DNA of 22,506 nt from CALMFQ01 sp964495595 (GCA_964495595.1 CAZBWH010000053.1:1-22506); one strand, 5' to 3'; shown: positions 7,737 to 15,171, counted from the stretch's first letter. Numbers and translations are program-made. The notes: a model not told the origin generated them from the sequence alone.

Positions 7737-7985
7737 TCAATGGCAGGCACAGCTACCGCCACAAGGCGTAGCGACCGGTGCCGGCTCGCTCTTCGCCGCG
7801 CCGCCGCCCTTGAAATCGGTGGCATACCAGCCAGACCCCTTCAGCTGGAATCCGGCAGCGCTCAGTGCCTTGTTGAATGTCGGCTGCTGGCATTGCGGAC
7901 AATCGGTCAACGGATCGTCACTCATTTTCTGCAGCACCTCCTGCTGATGGCCACAGCTGACGCAGCGATATTCGTAGATTGGCAT
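7737..7985 (-). CDS. FmdB-type zinc-ribbon protein
   Basis: An 82-residue protein starting MPIYEYRC, the hallmark of FmdB/CxxC_CXXC_SSSS zinc-ribbon proteins. Two CxxC pairs (C8/C11 and C29/C32) should bind one zinc. The family was named from a regulator of formamidase genes, but most members have no proven role. The chosen ATG at 7985 follows GAGGAG; the frame stays open upstream to 8141, but that extension lacks any family likeness. The C-terminal tail is odd: after a Gly/Ala/Pro linker it ends CGGSCACH, adding three Cys and a His that could bind a second metal. It is the first gene of the run into DUF502 and aspS. Confidence 0.9.
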   Translation of the reverse strand: MPIYEYRCVSCGHQQEVLQKMSDDPLTDCPQCQQPTFNKALSAAGFQLKGSGWYATDFKGGGAAKSEPAPVATPCGGSCACH

Positions 7986-8067
7986 GATTATTCTCCTCAC
8001 GACAGGCAGAAAACGGCAGGAACCGCCATGCCGGCTTACCGGCGACCGCCCTGCAACAAAACGGGCA

Positions 8068-8076
8068 AGTATAGCA
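8068..8076 (-). promoter_or_regulatory. Extended -10 promoter for fmdB-DUF502-aspS
   Basis: On the minus strand TGCTATACT gives a TGn extended -10 with a 5/6 TATAAT match. The start of transcription would be near 8061, about 75 nt before the fmdB start codon. No good -35 is visible, which is usual for extended -10 promoters. It lies between the helicase stop (8113) and fmdB, so the three downstream genes need not depend on helicase transcription. Confidence 0.5.
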
Positions 8077-8112
8077 TCGGCCAGGTATTTTCCGGCCTGA
8101 TGACAGGAAACT

Positions 8113-10071
8113 TTATATCGGGTCAGCCTGCGGCGAATCAAGAGTTACCGTACGGGCAAAAAACCGCTGAATGACCGCCGGATCGCGGGTTTTCAGCATG
8201 GGCGGCAGGCTTTTCCAGATTCGGGCGCCATAAGGTTTGTCTACCAGGCGCGGATCGCAGATCATCAATACGCCCTGATCCCGTTCATCCCGGATCAACC
8301 GGCCTGCGCCCTGCTTCAGCGTAATTGCCGCGCGCGGCAGCTGGAACTCCATGAACGGATTGCGGCCTGCTTTGCTCATCTGTTCGACACGGGCCGCCAA
8401 CACCGGGTCGTCTGGCGGGGCAAACGGCAGCTTGTCGATCACCACCAGTTGCAGGGACTCACCACGCACATCCACCCCCTCCCAGAAAGTCTGGCTGGCC
8501 ACCAGAACGGCATGTGGCGAAGCGCGGAATCGCTCCAGCAGCTCGGTCCGCGAGCCCTCGCCTTGCAGCAACAGAGGGTAGCCGATCTGCTCGCGCTCGA
8601 ATCGCACCTTGAGCAGATCGTAGGCCTCGCGCATTGCCCGCAGGCTGGTAAACAACAGAAAGGCCCTGCCCTGGCTAGCCAGCAGGGCCGGCCAGGCCTC
8701 TTCGATCACAGCACGGGTATGATCAGATCCATTAGGCGCGGGCATCACTCGCGGCACATACAGCAACGCCTGTCGCCGGTAATCGAACGGGCTGTCCCAA
8801 CACGCCGTCAACGCGTCATCCAGCCCCAGTTCGGCACAGAAGTGGCGAAAGTCACCGTCAACAGCCAAGGTGGCCGAGGTAAAAATCCAGGCTTTGGCAG
8901 TGCCCTCCACCTGCTTGCGGAACAGGCTGTCTATCGCCAGCGGCGTCCGGTGCAATTGCAGGCCGTGGCTGAACACCTCCAGCCAGCGCACCCAGTCCGG
9001 ATCTCCCGCCTGCTGCCAGCGTCGCAACTGGGCCAGCCAGTCGGCAGCCCTTTCCTGGCAGCGCTGCAATCCTTCGCTGCGTTCGGCCTGGCTGGCAAGC
9101 AGCGTCTCCAGATCTGCCAGTCTGGCTTCCAGCTCCTGCAATGCCGGACCAAACATGAGGTGCTGCTCCAGCTGACAGGCCGGTAGCCTGAGCGAGTCCT
9201 GCTCGAAAGTCAGGCGCAAGTCCTTGGCCGATTTTTCGAGCTTGCCGCAGCCCTCGGGCAGTGGGGCAAAGTCCTTGGCTCCGAGCAGCGCCTCGGCGCG
9301 GCTGTCTCGAGCCAGCTCCAGCAACTGGCCACTGCCCAGATGTTCGCCCAGAAAGGTCGTTGCCACTTCGGGCAACTGATGGGCTTCGTCGAAGATCACC
9401 GTATTGCAGGCCGGCAACAGTTCGCCGGCGCCTTCGTCGCGCAGCAGCAGATCGGCAAAGAACAGATGATGATTGACCACGACCAGGTCGGCCGCCAGCG
9501 CCTCCTTGCGCGCCTGCAGCACAAAGCACTCCTTGTTGAAGGGGCAGTCGCCACCCAGGCAGTTGTCGCGGGTTGAAGTGACCTGGCTCCAGATGGCCGA
9601 ATCCTCTGGCACCCCCGCACAGGTGCTTTTGTCACCTGACCGGGAAATTCGCGCAAAGCTGGCAATCTTCTGCAGGTGACGCACGTCATCGCGCGAATGC
9701 AGACGCCCTTCCTGCTGGGTGCGTTCCAGATGGTACTGGCAGATGTAATTGGCGCGCCCCTTGAGCAACGCCACGGTGACCGGCGCCTTGAGCGCCTGGC
9801 GTACCGTGGGCAGGTCGCGGTTGAACAACTGATCCTGCAGCGTCTTGGTGCCGGTGGAGACGATCACCTTGCCGCCCGACAACAGGGCCGGGACCAGGTA
9901 CGCAAACGTCTTGCCAGTGCCGGTACCAGCTTCGACCACCAGCTTGCTGCACTGGTCAATGGCTTGCGCAATGGCCTCGGCCATCGCCACTTGCTGGGGT
10001 CGGGGCTGATAGCCGGGAATGCCCTGTGCAAGCCAGCCATCCGGGGCAAAAGCGGCCTGGATATTGGCCAT
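8113..10071 (-). CDS. ATP-dependent DNA helicase, YoaA/DinG (XPD-like Fe-S) family
   Basis: A 652-residue superfamily 2 helicase. Walker A is AGTGTGKT (residues 48-55) and motif II is DEAH (228-231), with NHHLFF just before it. Four cysteines between them (C111, C171, C176, C182) fit the XPD-type 4Fe-4S cluster, and QGAGRLIRDERDQG near the C terminus is motif VI. Known relatives unwind DNA 5' to 3' during replication repair. Length and the absence of an exonuclease domain favour the YoaA side; DinG proper is the main alternative. I chose ATG at 10071 over a GTG two codons upstream because AGG is spaced about 7 nt from the ATG. The gene stands alone and divergent from the chemoreceptor-like gene. 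Confidence 0.92.
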   Translation of the reverse strand: MANIQAAFAPDGWLAQGIPGYQPRPQQVAMAEAIAQAIDQCSKLVVEAGTGTGKTFAYLVPALLSGGKVIVSTGTKTLQDQLFNRDLPTVRQALKAPVTVALLKGRANYICQYHLERTQQEGRLHSRDDVRHLQKIASFARISRSGDKSTCAGVPEDSAIWSQVTSTRDNCLGGDCPFNKECFVLQARKEALAADLVVVNHHLFFADLLLRDEGAGELLPACNTVIFDEAHQLPEVATTFLGEHLGSGQLLELARDSRAEALLGAKDFAPLPEGCGKLEKSAKDLRLTFEQDSLRLPACQLEQHLMFGPALQELEARLADLETLLASQAERSEGLQRCQERAADWLAQLRRWQQAGDPDWVRWLEVFSHGLQLHRTPLAIDSLFRKQVEGTAKAWIFTSATLAVDGDFRHFCAELGLDDALTACWDSPFDYRRQALLYVPRVMPAPNGSDHTRAVIEEAWPALLASQGRAFLLFTSLRAMREAYDLLKVRFEREQIGYPLLLQGEGSRTELLERFRASPHAVLVASQTFWEGVDVRGESLQLVVIDKLPFAPPDDPVLAARVEQMSKAGRNPFMEFQLPRAAITLKQGAGRLIRDERDQGVLMICDPRLVDKPYGARIWKSLPPMLKTRDPAVIQRFFARTVTLDSPQADPI

Positions 10072-10127
10072 GATCACACCTGAGAAAAGCAGTCAGTCTA
10101 TCACCGGCAGATGTCATTCGCTCGGTG

Positions 10128-10156
10128 TTGGCGATTCAACGGCTGCCTCCTATAGT
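10128..10156 (+). promoter_or_regulatory. Sigma-70 type promoter for the chemoreceptor-like/ODP operon
   Basis: TTGGCG (10128-10133) and TATAGT (10151-10156) are separated by exactly 17 nt, matching the -35 and -10 consensus at 4/6 and 5/6 positions. Transcription would start near 10163, giving a short leader of about 24 nt before the ATG at 10187. I see no sigma-28 (flagellar) promoter here. Confidence 0.6.
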
Positions 10157-10186
10157 GAAACACACTCACGCTTCAGGACGGACGGC

Positions 10187-10804
10187 ATGGAAACCGATTT
10201 GCGGGCAATGGCGCATATCAACGAAGAGATCAAGGCCGTGATCACCATGTCGTTCATGATCAATCTCACTGCCCTGAACGCGATTGTCATGTCCAAGCGA
10301 CACAATGCCCGTTCCGGTTTTGCCGTGGTCAGTAACGAGGTACGGGTATTCAGCGGCGACCTGAACCAGATAATGGAGCGCCTGCGCGGCGATGTTGCAC
10401 AAGTGATGCAACATGCCGCCAGTCTGCACAAGCTGCGCAAGCTGCACCACCTGATGCAACTGGCGGGCAGCAAGATGCAGCAGAATGGCCAGCAGATGCC
10501 CGCACAGGCCGCGCTACGTGGCGAAACGGCCTTGGCGCAAACCTGGAAAACCTTTTCCCGCGAAACCTGCAAACTCGAAGCTGCCGTAGACGATGCGATC
10601 AAGAGTTGCGAGATGGGTATTTTCCTGTCGGTGCAAGCCAAGATCGAAGCAGCCTACAGCCGGCATGCGGCCGGAGAATTCATGGAGGTTGCCGACCAGT
10701 TTGCCGAAAAAGTCGCAACCGAGATCGACTACCTTTACAAAATCAGACAACTGGCCAGGGATAGCCGCAATGAAAAAGCTGCAAGTCATCTACAAGGAAG
10801 GTGA
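10187..10804 (+). CDS. Soluble protein resembling the tip of a chemoreceptor signalling domain
   Basis: A 205-residue, mostly helical protein with no signal peptide or membrane segment. Residues about 26-53 match the methyl-accepting chemotaxis protein hairpin tip: NLTALNA corresponds to the NLLALNA motif and GFAVVSNEVR to GFAVVADEVR. The EAARAGE section between them is replaced by MSKRHNA and is one residue shorter. Only about 25 residues precede the tip, so one arm of the usual hairpin is nearly absent, while the rest forms long helices rich in Gln, Met and His. It may bind CheA/CheW weakly, or use the fold for something else. The start follows AGGA by about 9 nt. It overlaps the di-iron protein gene by 35 nt, pointing to a shared function. 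Function is not established. Confidence 0.72.
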   Translation: METDLRAMAHINEEIKAVITMSFMINLTALNAIVMSKRHNARSGFAVVSNEVRVFSGDLNQIMERLRGDVAQVMQHAASLHKLRKLHHLMQLAGSKMQQNGQQMPAQAALRGETALAQTWKTFSRETCKLEAAVDDAIKSCEMGIFLSVQAKIEAAYSRHAAGEFMEVADQFAEKVATEIDYLYKIRQLARDSRNEKAASHLQGR

Positions 10805-11510
10805 TCACCAGTGGGCCGTAGTGGCCCGCGACCCGGAAAAGCCGGGCTTCATCATCGACACCAATGAATACCTGATCGCCAGCGGCGACAATTACCTGCT
10901 GTGCGATCCGGGCGGCATGGAGGTGTTTCCGGCAGTGTTTTCCGCCGTCAGCGCCCAGTTTGATGCCCGCAAGATTTCGATGCTGTTTGCTTCGCACCAG
11001 GATCCGGACATCATTTCCTCACTCAGTCTGTGGCTGAATTTCAATCCCGACATCAAATGCTATCTGTCGTGGCTGTGGTCGGGGTTCGTGCCGCACTTTG
11101 GCGGTGACGGTGAAACGTTCGTCAAGATTCCAGACCCAGGCATGGAGATCGAACACGGCAATCTGCGCTTGCAGGCGATCCCGGCGCACTACCTGCACTC
11201 GTCCGGCAATTTCAACCTGTACGATCCGAAAGCCCGAATCCTGTTCTCGGGCGATATCGGCGCGGCACTGCAGCCACCGGGCGAAGACTATCTGTTCGTA
11301 GAAGATTTCGACAGCCACATCCGCTACGCAGAGGGCTTTCACAAGCGCTGGATGGGGTCGAACGAGGCCAAGAACCAGTGGTGCGAGCGCGTGTCACGGC
11401 TCGACATCGACATGCTGTGCCCGCAACATGGCGCCATTTTCCGTGGCGCCGATGTCAAGCGGTTCATCGACTGGCTGTACGCACTGCGGGTTGGCCAGTT
11501 GCACGAGTAA
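10770..11510 (+). CDS. ODP-type di-iron metallo-beta-lactamase-fold protein
   Basis: A 246-residue soluble protein of the ODP/flavodiiron branch of the metallo-beta-lactamase fold. The predicted ligand set is complete: H76, D78 and D80 in SHQDPD, H140 in IPAH, D162 in FSGDIG, and H220 in CPQHG, in the same order and spacing as the H-x-E-x-D, H, D, H set of flavodiiron proteins. There is no flavodoxin domain, so it probably senses or binds O2, NO or iron rather than acting as a full NO/O2 reductase. The characterised Treponema denticola ODP is an oxygen/iron sensor working with soluble chemoreceptors. The start has AGGG 9 nt upstream and lies inside the preceding gene (35-nt overlap), implying translational coupling. 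Substrate and role are inferred. Confidence 0.85.
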   Translation: MKKLQVIYKEGDHQWAVVARDPEKPGFIIDTNEYLIASGDNYLLCDPGGMEVFPAVFSAVSAQFDARKISMLFASHQDPDIISSLSLWLNFNPDIKCYLSWLWSGFVPHFGGDGETFVKIPDPGMEIEHGNLRLQAIPAHYLHSSGNFNLYDPKARILFSGDIGAALQPPGEDYLFVEDFDSHIRYAEGFHKRWMGSNEAKNQWCERVSRLDIDMLCPQHGAIFRGADVKRFIDWLYALRVGQLHE

Positions 11511-11534
11511 CCCCCCCCCGGCAGCCTTGTTCAG

Positions 11535-12701
11535 TCAGCGGCAGTGCTCCAGCACTGCCCGCACCATCTGCGGCGACACATCGCGCCGTTCGCCTAACCG
11601 GGTCAGACGATGTTTTTCCAGTTGGGCACACACGGCGTCTATCGCCGCATCCCCCAGCTGGTAATCGGCCAGCGTCACCGCCAAGCCCATCTGCACGAAA
11701 AAAGCGCGGGTTCGGGCAATTGCCTGGTCGATCAGCGTATCGTCCGGGCTCCCGGTCAATCCCCACACCCGCTGCGCGTACTGGCGCAGTTTGTCCCGCT
11801 TGGCTTCACGCCGGGCCTGCAACATCGACGGCAACACGATCGCCAGCGAGCGGGCGTGGTCAATGCCGTACAGCGCCGTCAACTCATGCCCGACCAGATG
11901 GGTCGACCAGTCCTGCGGCACACCACAGCCGATCAGTCCATTTAGTGCCAGATTGGCCGCCCACATCAGATTGCCCCGCGCCCCGATGTCCGCTTCGTCC
12001 GGCGAGGGCTCTGCCAGCAAGCGCGGGCCCGTCTCGATCAGCGACAGTAGCAACCCCTCTGCCAGGCGATCCTGAACCAGTGCATCCACCGGGTAAGTCA
12101 GATATTGCTCCAGCACATGCACAAAGGCATCGACCACACCATTGGCCAACTGCCGCAGAGGCAGGCTGCGGGTCACCTCGGGATCGAGCACGGCAAAACG
12201 CGGCTGCACCTTGTCATTCATGAATGACAGCTTGTCGGCCGTCTGCCGGCGAGTGATCACCGCGCCATTGTTTGATTCCGAGCCGGTTGCCGGCAAGGTG
12301 AGCACGCAGCCCAGCGGCAGGGCCGATTCAACCGGCGCCCGGCGGGCCAGGATATCCCAAGGCTCTCCGTCGAAGGGCACGGCAGCAGCGACAAACTTGC
12401 TCCCGTCAATCACCGAGCCACCGCCCACCGCCAGCAAGAAGCCCACCTGTTCGCGCCGCGCCAGCACCACCGCATCCATCAGCGTTTCATACGAGGGATT
12501 GGGCTCGATGCCGCCAAACTCCACCACGCGATGCGCCGCCAGGCTGTCGCGAACCTGCCGGTAGACGCCGTTGCGATGAACACTCCCCGAACCGTACAGC
12601 AGCAGCACAGGCTGATCGGCCGGCACCCAATTGCCTGCCTGGCCGGTCTGGCCGCTACCAAAGATGATCCGGGTAGGATTGGCATAGGAAAAAGAAAACA
12701 T
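11535..12701 (-). CDS. Iron-type alcohol dehydrogenase, YqhD/BdhA-like
   Basis: A 388-residue cytoplasmic group III alcohol dehydrogenase. The cofactor loop is GGGS (93-96) in VGGGSVIDGSKFVA, as in NADPH-dependent YqhD. The metal ligands are D191 and H195 (VVDAFVH), H268 (WSTHLVGHE) and H282 (GIDHARSLA), with the same spacings as in E. coli YqhD. Relatives reduce a wide range of aldehydes, often for detoxification of reactive aldehydes, or butyraldehyde in fermenters. It is transcribed alone, convergent with the ODP gene (24 nt between stops, starting with nine Cs) and divergent from the sugar cassette. The real substrate cannot be read from sequence. Confidence 0.93.
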   Translation of the reverse strand: MFSFSYANPTRIIFGSGQTGQAGNWVPADQPVLLLYGSGSVHRNGVYRQVRDSLAAHRVVEFGGIEPNPSYETLMDAVVLARREQVGFLLAVGGGSVIDGSKFVAAAVPFDGEPWDILARRAPVESALPLGCVLTLPATGSESNNGAVITRRQTADKLSFMNDKVQPRFAVLDPEVTRSLPLRQLANGVVDAFVHVLEQYLTYPVDALVQDRLAEGLLLSLIETGPRLLAEPSPDEADIGARGNLMWAANLALNGLIGCGVPQDWSTHLVGHELTALYGIDHARSLAIVLPSMLQARREAKRDKLRQYAQRVWGLTGSPDDTLIDQAIARTRAFFVQMGLAVTLADYQLGDAAIDAVCAQLEKHRLTRLGERRDVSPQMVRAVLEHCR

Positions 12702-12745
12702 GACATCGCCCTAAAAAAGTTGAATGCTTAACGTTACAACGATTT

Positions 12746-12751
12746 TATAAT
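12746..12751 (+). promoter_or_regulatory. Candidate -10 for the sugar cassette
   Basis: A perfect TATAAT lies 67 nt before the first sugar gene in the only strikingly AT-rich stretch of this neighbourhood. The -35 is poor: TTGAAT is 20 nt upstream. Just upstream is a TAACGTTA palindrome (12730-12737) inside GTTG...CAAC, a possible operator. The alcohol dehydrogenase promoter must be in the same 116-nt divergent gap, but I cannot place it. Confidence 0.4.
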
Positions 12752-12817
12752 TAGAGCTATTGGCCTGAATTCCGGGCTGCCCTATTCATCAGTAACTAGC
12801 GACTGGACTGCACTGCA

Positions 12818-13231
12818 ATGAGCCTGCGTGACTGTAAGTTGATCGACCTGCCCAAAATCGAGGATCGCCGCGGCAACCTCACTTTTGTCGAAGCAGGCCG
12901 GCATATCCCGTTCGACATCCGGCGGGTGTATTACCTGTACGACGTTCCCGGCGGCGCCGAACGCGGCGGCCACGCCCACAAGGAACTGCACCAGTTGATG
13001 ATTGCCATGTCCGGCAGCTTTGATGTCCTGCTTGACGATGGCCACACCAAGTTCAAGTTCCATCTCAACCGCTCGTATTATGGCCTGTACATCCCGCCGA
13101 TGATGTGGCGCGAGATCGACAATTTCTCATCCGGGTCGGTGTGCATGGTGCTGGCTTCGGATTTCTATTCAGAATCAGACTACTACCGCGACTACGCCAC
13201 CTTCCTGAGCGACGTGCGAAAAGGAGCCTGA
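12818..13231 (+). CDS. dTDP-4-keto-6-deoxyhexose 3,4-ketoisomerase (FdtA/QdtA/WxcM-like)
   Basis: A 137-residue single-domain cupin. It shows the family's opening (IEDRRGNLTFVE), the RRVYYLYDVPGG strand and the active-site RGGHAHKELHQ with H52, H54 and H58, matching the paired catalytic histidines of FdtA. Such enzymes move the keto group of dTDP-4-keto-6-deoxyglucose from C4 to C3, preparing it for amination. FdtA (galacto product) and QdtA (gluco product) differ by few residues, so the stereochemistry cannot be decided here. The aminotransferase follows after 2 nt, so the two work in one pathway. WxcM-like proteins with a fused acetyltransferase also exist, but here the acyltransferase is a separate gene. 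Confidence 0.9.
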   Translation: MSLRDCKLIDLPKIEDRRGNLTFVEAGRHIPFDIRRVYYLYDVPGGAERGGHAHKELHQLMIAMSGSFDVLLDDGHTKFKFHLNRSYYGLYIPPMMWREIDNFSSGSVCMVLASDFYSESDYYRDYATFLSDVRKGA

Positions 13232-13233
13232 GC

Positions 13234-14337
13234 ATGCACGTTCCCTTTCTTGACCTGAAGGCCGGCTATCTGACCCAGCAGCCGGCGTTTGACGATGCCT
13301 ACCGGCGGGTAATGGATTCCGGCTGGTACATTCTGGGCAATGAACTGACTGCATTCGAGCAGGAATTTGCCGCATTCTGCCAGGCGCCGCACTGTATCGG
13401 CGTAGCCAACGGACTGGACGCCCTGACACTTATTCTGAAGGCGATGGATATCGGCCCGGGCGATGAAGTCATTGTGCCTGCCAACACATTCATCGCCACC
13501 TGGCTGGCCGTATCGTATGCCGGCGCCACGCCGGTGGCCGTCGATCCACTGGCCGACACCTTCAACCTCAATCCGGCACAGGTGGCCAGTGCCATGACTC
13601 CGCGCACCAAAGCCATCATGCCGGTGCACCTGTATGGCCAGACCGCCGACATGGACCCGATCCTGGCGCTGGCCCGGCAGCACGGACTGAAAGTTATCGA
13701 GGACGCCGCGCAAGCCCACGGCAGCGAATACCATGGCCGCCGGGCCGGCAGCCTGGGAGATGCCGCCGCATTCAGCTTCTATCCTGGCAAGAATCTTGGC
13801 GCATTCGGCGACGGTGGCGCAGTAACCACCACCGATGCGACACTGGCCGACCGCATCCGCTGTCTGCGCAACTACGGCTCGAAAATCAAATACCAGCATC
13901 TGGAACAAGGCATCAATTCACGGCTGGACGAATTGCAGGCTGCGTTCCTGCGGGTCAAGCTGGCCAGGCTGGACGCCGACAATCAACGACGGCGCGACAT
14001 TGCCTCACGCTACCTTGCCGGGCTGGCCGATTGCGGCCTGAACCTGCCACAGGTGCCCGACTGGGCGTTACCGGTCTGGCACCTGTTCGTCGTGACCACC
14101 GATACCCGCGACGAACTCGCTACCCGGCTCAAGGCAGAAGGCATCGACACCATGATTCACTACCCGGTGCCGCCCCACCTCCAGCCGGCCTACCTGAGCA
14201 AGCCGCACGGCACCCCGGCTTCGGATCTGAGTGCCAGCATGGCCGCCCGCCTGCTCAGTCTGCCGATCAGCCCGTGGCACAGTGATGAACAGATCCAGTA
14301 CGTAATCGACACCCTCAAGAGGCTGGCCGGGCGTTAA
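13234..14337 (+). CDS. DegT/DnrJ/EryC1 family sugar 3-aminotransferase
   Basis: A 367-residue PLP enzyme of normal family length. K186 in SFYPGKNLGAFGDGGA is the PLP-binding lysine, and D157 in EDAAQAHG holds the pyridine ring. VPANTFIATWLA and the C-terminal HYPVPPHLQPAY and LPISPW stretches are typical of FdtB/QdtB-like enzymes, which transfer an amino group from glutamate to C3 of a dTDP-3-keto-6-deoxyhexose. The start at 13234 follows AAGGAG by 8 nt and the ketoisomerase stop by 2 nt. The frame is open further upstream, but that part lies inside the ketoisomerase gene. The product should be dTDP-3-amino-3,6-dideoxyhexose for a surface glycan; which epimer is unknown. Confidence 0.9.
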   Translation: MHVPFLDLKAGYLTQQPAFDDAYRRVMDSGWYILGNELTAFEQEFAAFCQAPHCIGVANGLDALTLILKAMDIGPGDEVIVPANTFIATWLAVSYAGATPVAVDPLADTFNLNPAQVASAMTPRTKAIMPVHLYGQTADMDPILALARQHGLKVIEDAAQAHGSEYHGRRAGSLGDAAAFSFYPGKNLGAFGDGGAVTTTDATLADRIRCLRNYGSKIKYQHLEQGINSRLDELQAAFLRVKLARLDADNQRRRDIASRYLAGLADCGLNLPQVPDWALPVWHLFVVTTDTRDELATRLKAEGIDTMIHYPVPPHLQPAYLSKPHGTPASDLSASMAARLLSLPISPWHSDEQIQYVIDTLKRLAGR

Positions 14338-14358
14338 CCGCCAGACCAGCGACATCAC

Positions 14359-14378
14359 GGCCCGGCCCCTGCCGGGCC
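14359..14378 (+). other. GC hairpin next to the assembly gap
   Basis: A perfect 8-bp stem GGCCCGGC/GCCGGGCC with loop CCCT stands 21 nt after the aminotransferase stop and 18 nt before the run of Ns. With no T-run it is not a clear terminator. Such a stable structure can itself cause sequencing drop-out and may explain why the assembly breaks here. Confidence 0.4.
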
Positions 14379-14396
14379 TGCACATATACCCCGAAC

Positions 14397-14406
14397 NNNN
14401 NNNNNN
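14397..14406. other. Assembly gap (10 Ns)
   Basis: Ten undetermined bases join two contigs. A fixed run of ten is often a placeholder, so the true gap may be shorter or much longer. It hides the start of the acyltransferase gene, and a missing gene cannot be ruled out. Confidence 0.98.
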
Positions 14407-14407
14407 C

Positions 14408-15082
14408 AACAAGATACACCCGACCGCCATCATTGAAGGAGATGTGGCGCTGGGCGAAGACAATGAAATCGGCCCTTACACCGTCATCTACGGACCGACC
14501 CGGATCGGCAACAACAACCTGATCGGGCCGCACGTGACCATCGGCACACCAGGCCAGGATACCCGCACCCCGCGCTACGATGCCAGCGCCTGCCGGATCG
14601 AAATCGGCAACGACAATATCATCCGAGAATACACTGCAATCCAGAAGCCGTGCTACCGGGAGGCCACCCGGATCGGTAATTCAGTCTACCTGATGCAGGG
14701 CGTACACGTGCCTCACGACGCCATTATCGAAGACCATGTAGTGATCACCCCGCTAGTCGTCATGGGCGGAATCGTTCATGTGCTGGAAGGGGCCAATCTG
14801 GCGATTGGCACCACGGTTCATCAATACTCGGTGATCGGCCAGTATGCCATCGTTGGCATGGGGGCGCCCCTGACCAAAAACCTGCGGCCATTCAGCCGCT
14901 ACGTGCCGGGCAAGCCACTGTCCGTCAACCACTATGCGATCCGCAAATACGGGCTGGAAGCACTGACGGAAGAAATCGAAGCCTACGTACTGCAACATCG
15001 CGCTCCAGACAGCCCCCGGCTGCAGCAGATCGTCGACCACTACCAGCAATTGCACCTGGCATCTGGCCGGCCGGAGTATTGA
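14408..15082 (+). CDS. LpxA-like acyltransferase, 5' end in the gap
   Basis: The readable part encodes 224 residues beginning NKIHPTAIIEGDVALG, in frame from 14408. This is the normal opening of LpxA-type left-handed beta-helix acyltransferases, so the start codon is missing in the Ns; a GTG at 14444 would cut off the first hexapeptide repeats and is unlikely. Hexapeptide repeats continue to about the VHQYSVIGQYAIVGMG segment. VHVPHDA matches AHIAHDC of LpxA, keeping the catalytic His. A C-terminal helical part (NHYAIRKYGLEALTEEIEAYV) resembles LpxA too. Given two dTDP-aminosugar genes directly upstream, I infer N-acylation of the 3-amino sugar rather than lipid A synthesis. LpxA proper (about 262 residues, beside lpxD/lpxB) is the less likely alternative. 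Confidence 0.82.
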   Translation, partial: NKIHPTAIIEGDVALGEDNEIGPYTVIYGPTRIGNNNLIGPHVTIGTPGQDTRTPRYDASACRIEIGNDNIIREYTAIQKPCYREATRIGNSVYLMQGVHVPHDAIIEDHVVITPLVVMGGIVHVLEGANLAIGTTVHQYSVIGQYAIVGMGAPLTKNLRPFSRYVPGKPLSVNHYAIRKYGLEALTEEIEAYVLQHRAPDSPRLQQIVDHYQQLHLASGRPEY

Positions 15083-15123
15083 GCCAGGAGTAACTGCAGC
15101 CCCCGCTGACAAAACGCGGGCAT

Positions 15124-15154
15124 AAAAAAACCGGAGCCAGGCTCCGGTTTTTTT
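15124..15154. terminator. Bidirectional terminator between the acyltransferase gene and norB
   Basis: The stem CCGGAGC/GCTCCGG with loop CAG (15131-15147) is flanked by seven As and seven Ts. It lies between two convergent genes, 41 nt after the acyltransferase stop and 17 nt after the norB stop, so it can end both transcripts. Confidence 0.92.
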
Positions 15155-15171
15155 ATTGCTCAGCCACTGAT

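Noticed and set aside
11511..11519. Run of nine Cs, a possible phase-variation tract
   Set aside because: It lies just after the ODP stop codon, outside any frame or promoter, so slippage would have no clear effect.
11378..12223. 281-codon plus-strand open frame
   Set aside because: It runs opposite the alcohol dehydrogenase gene, is Pro/Ser/Arg-rich low-complexity sequence and has no start signal.
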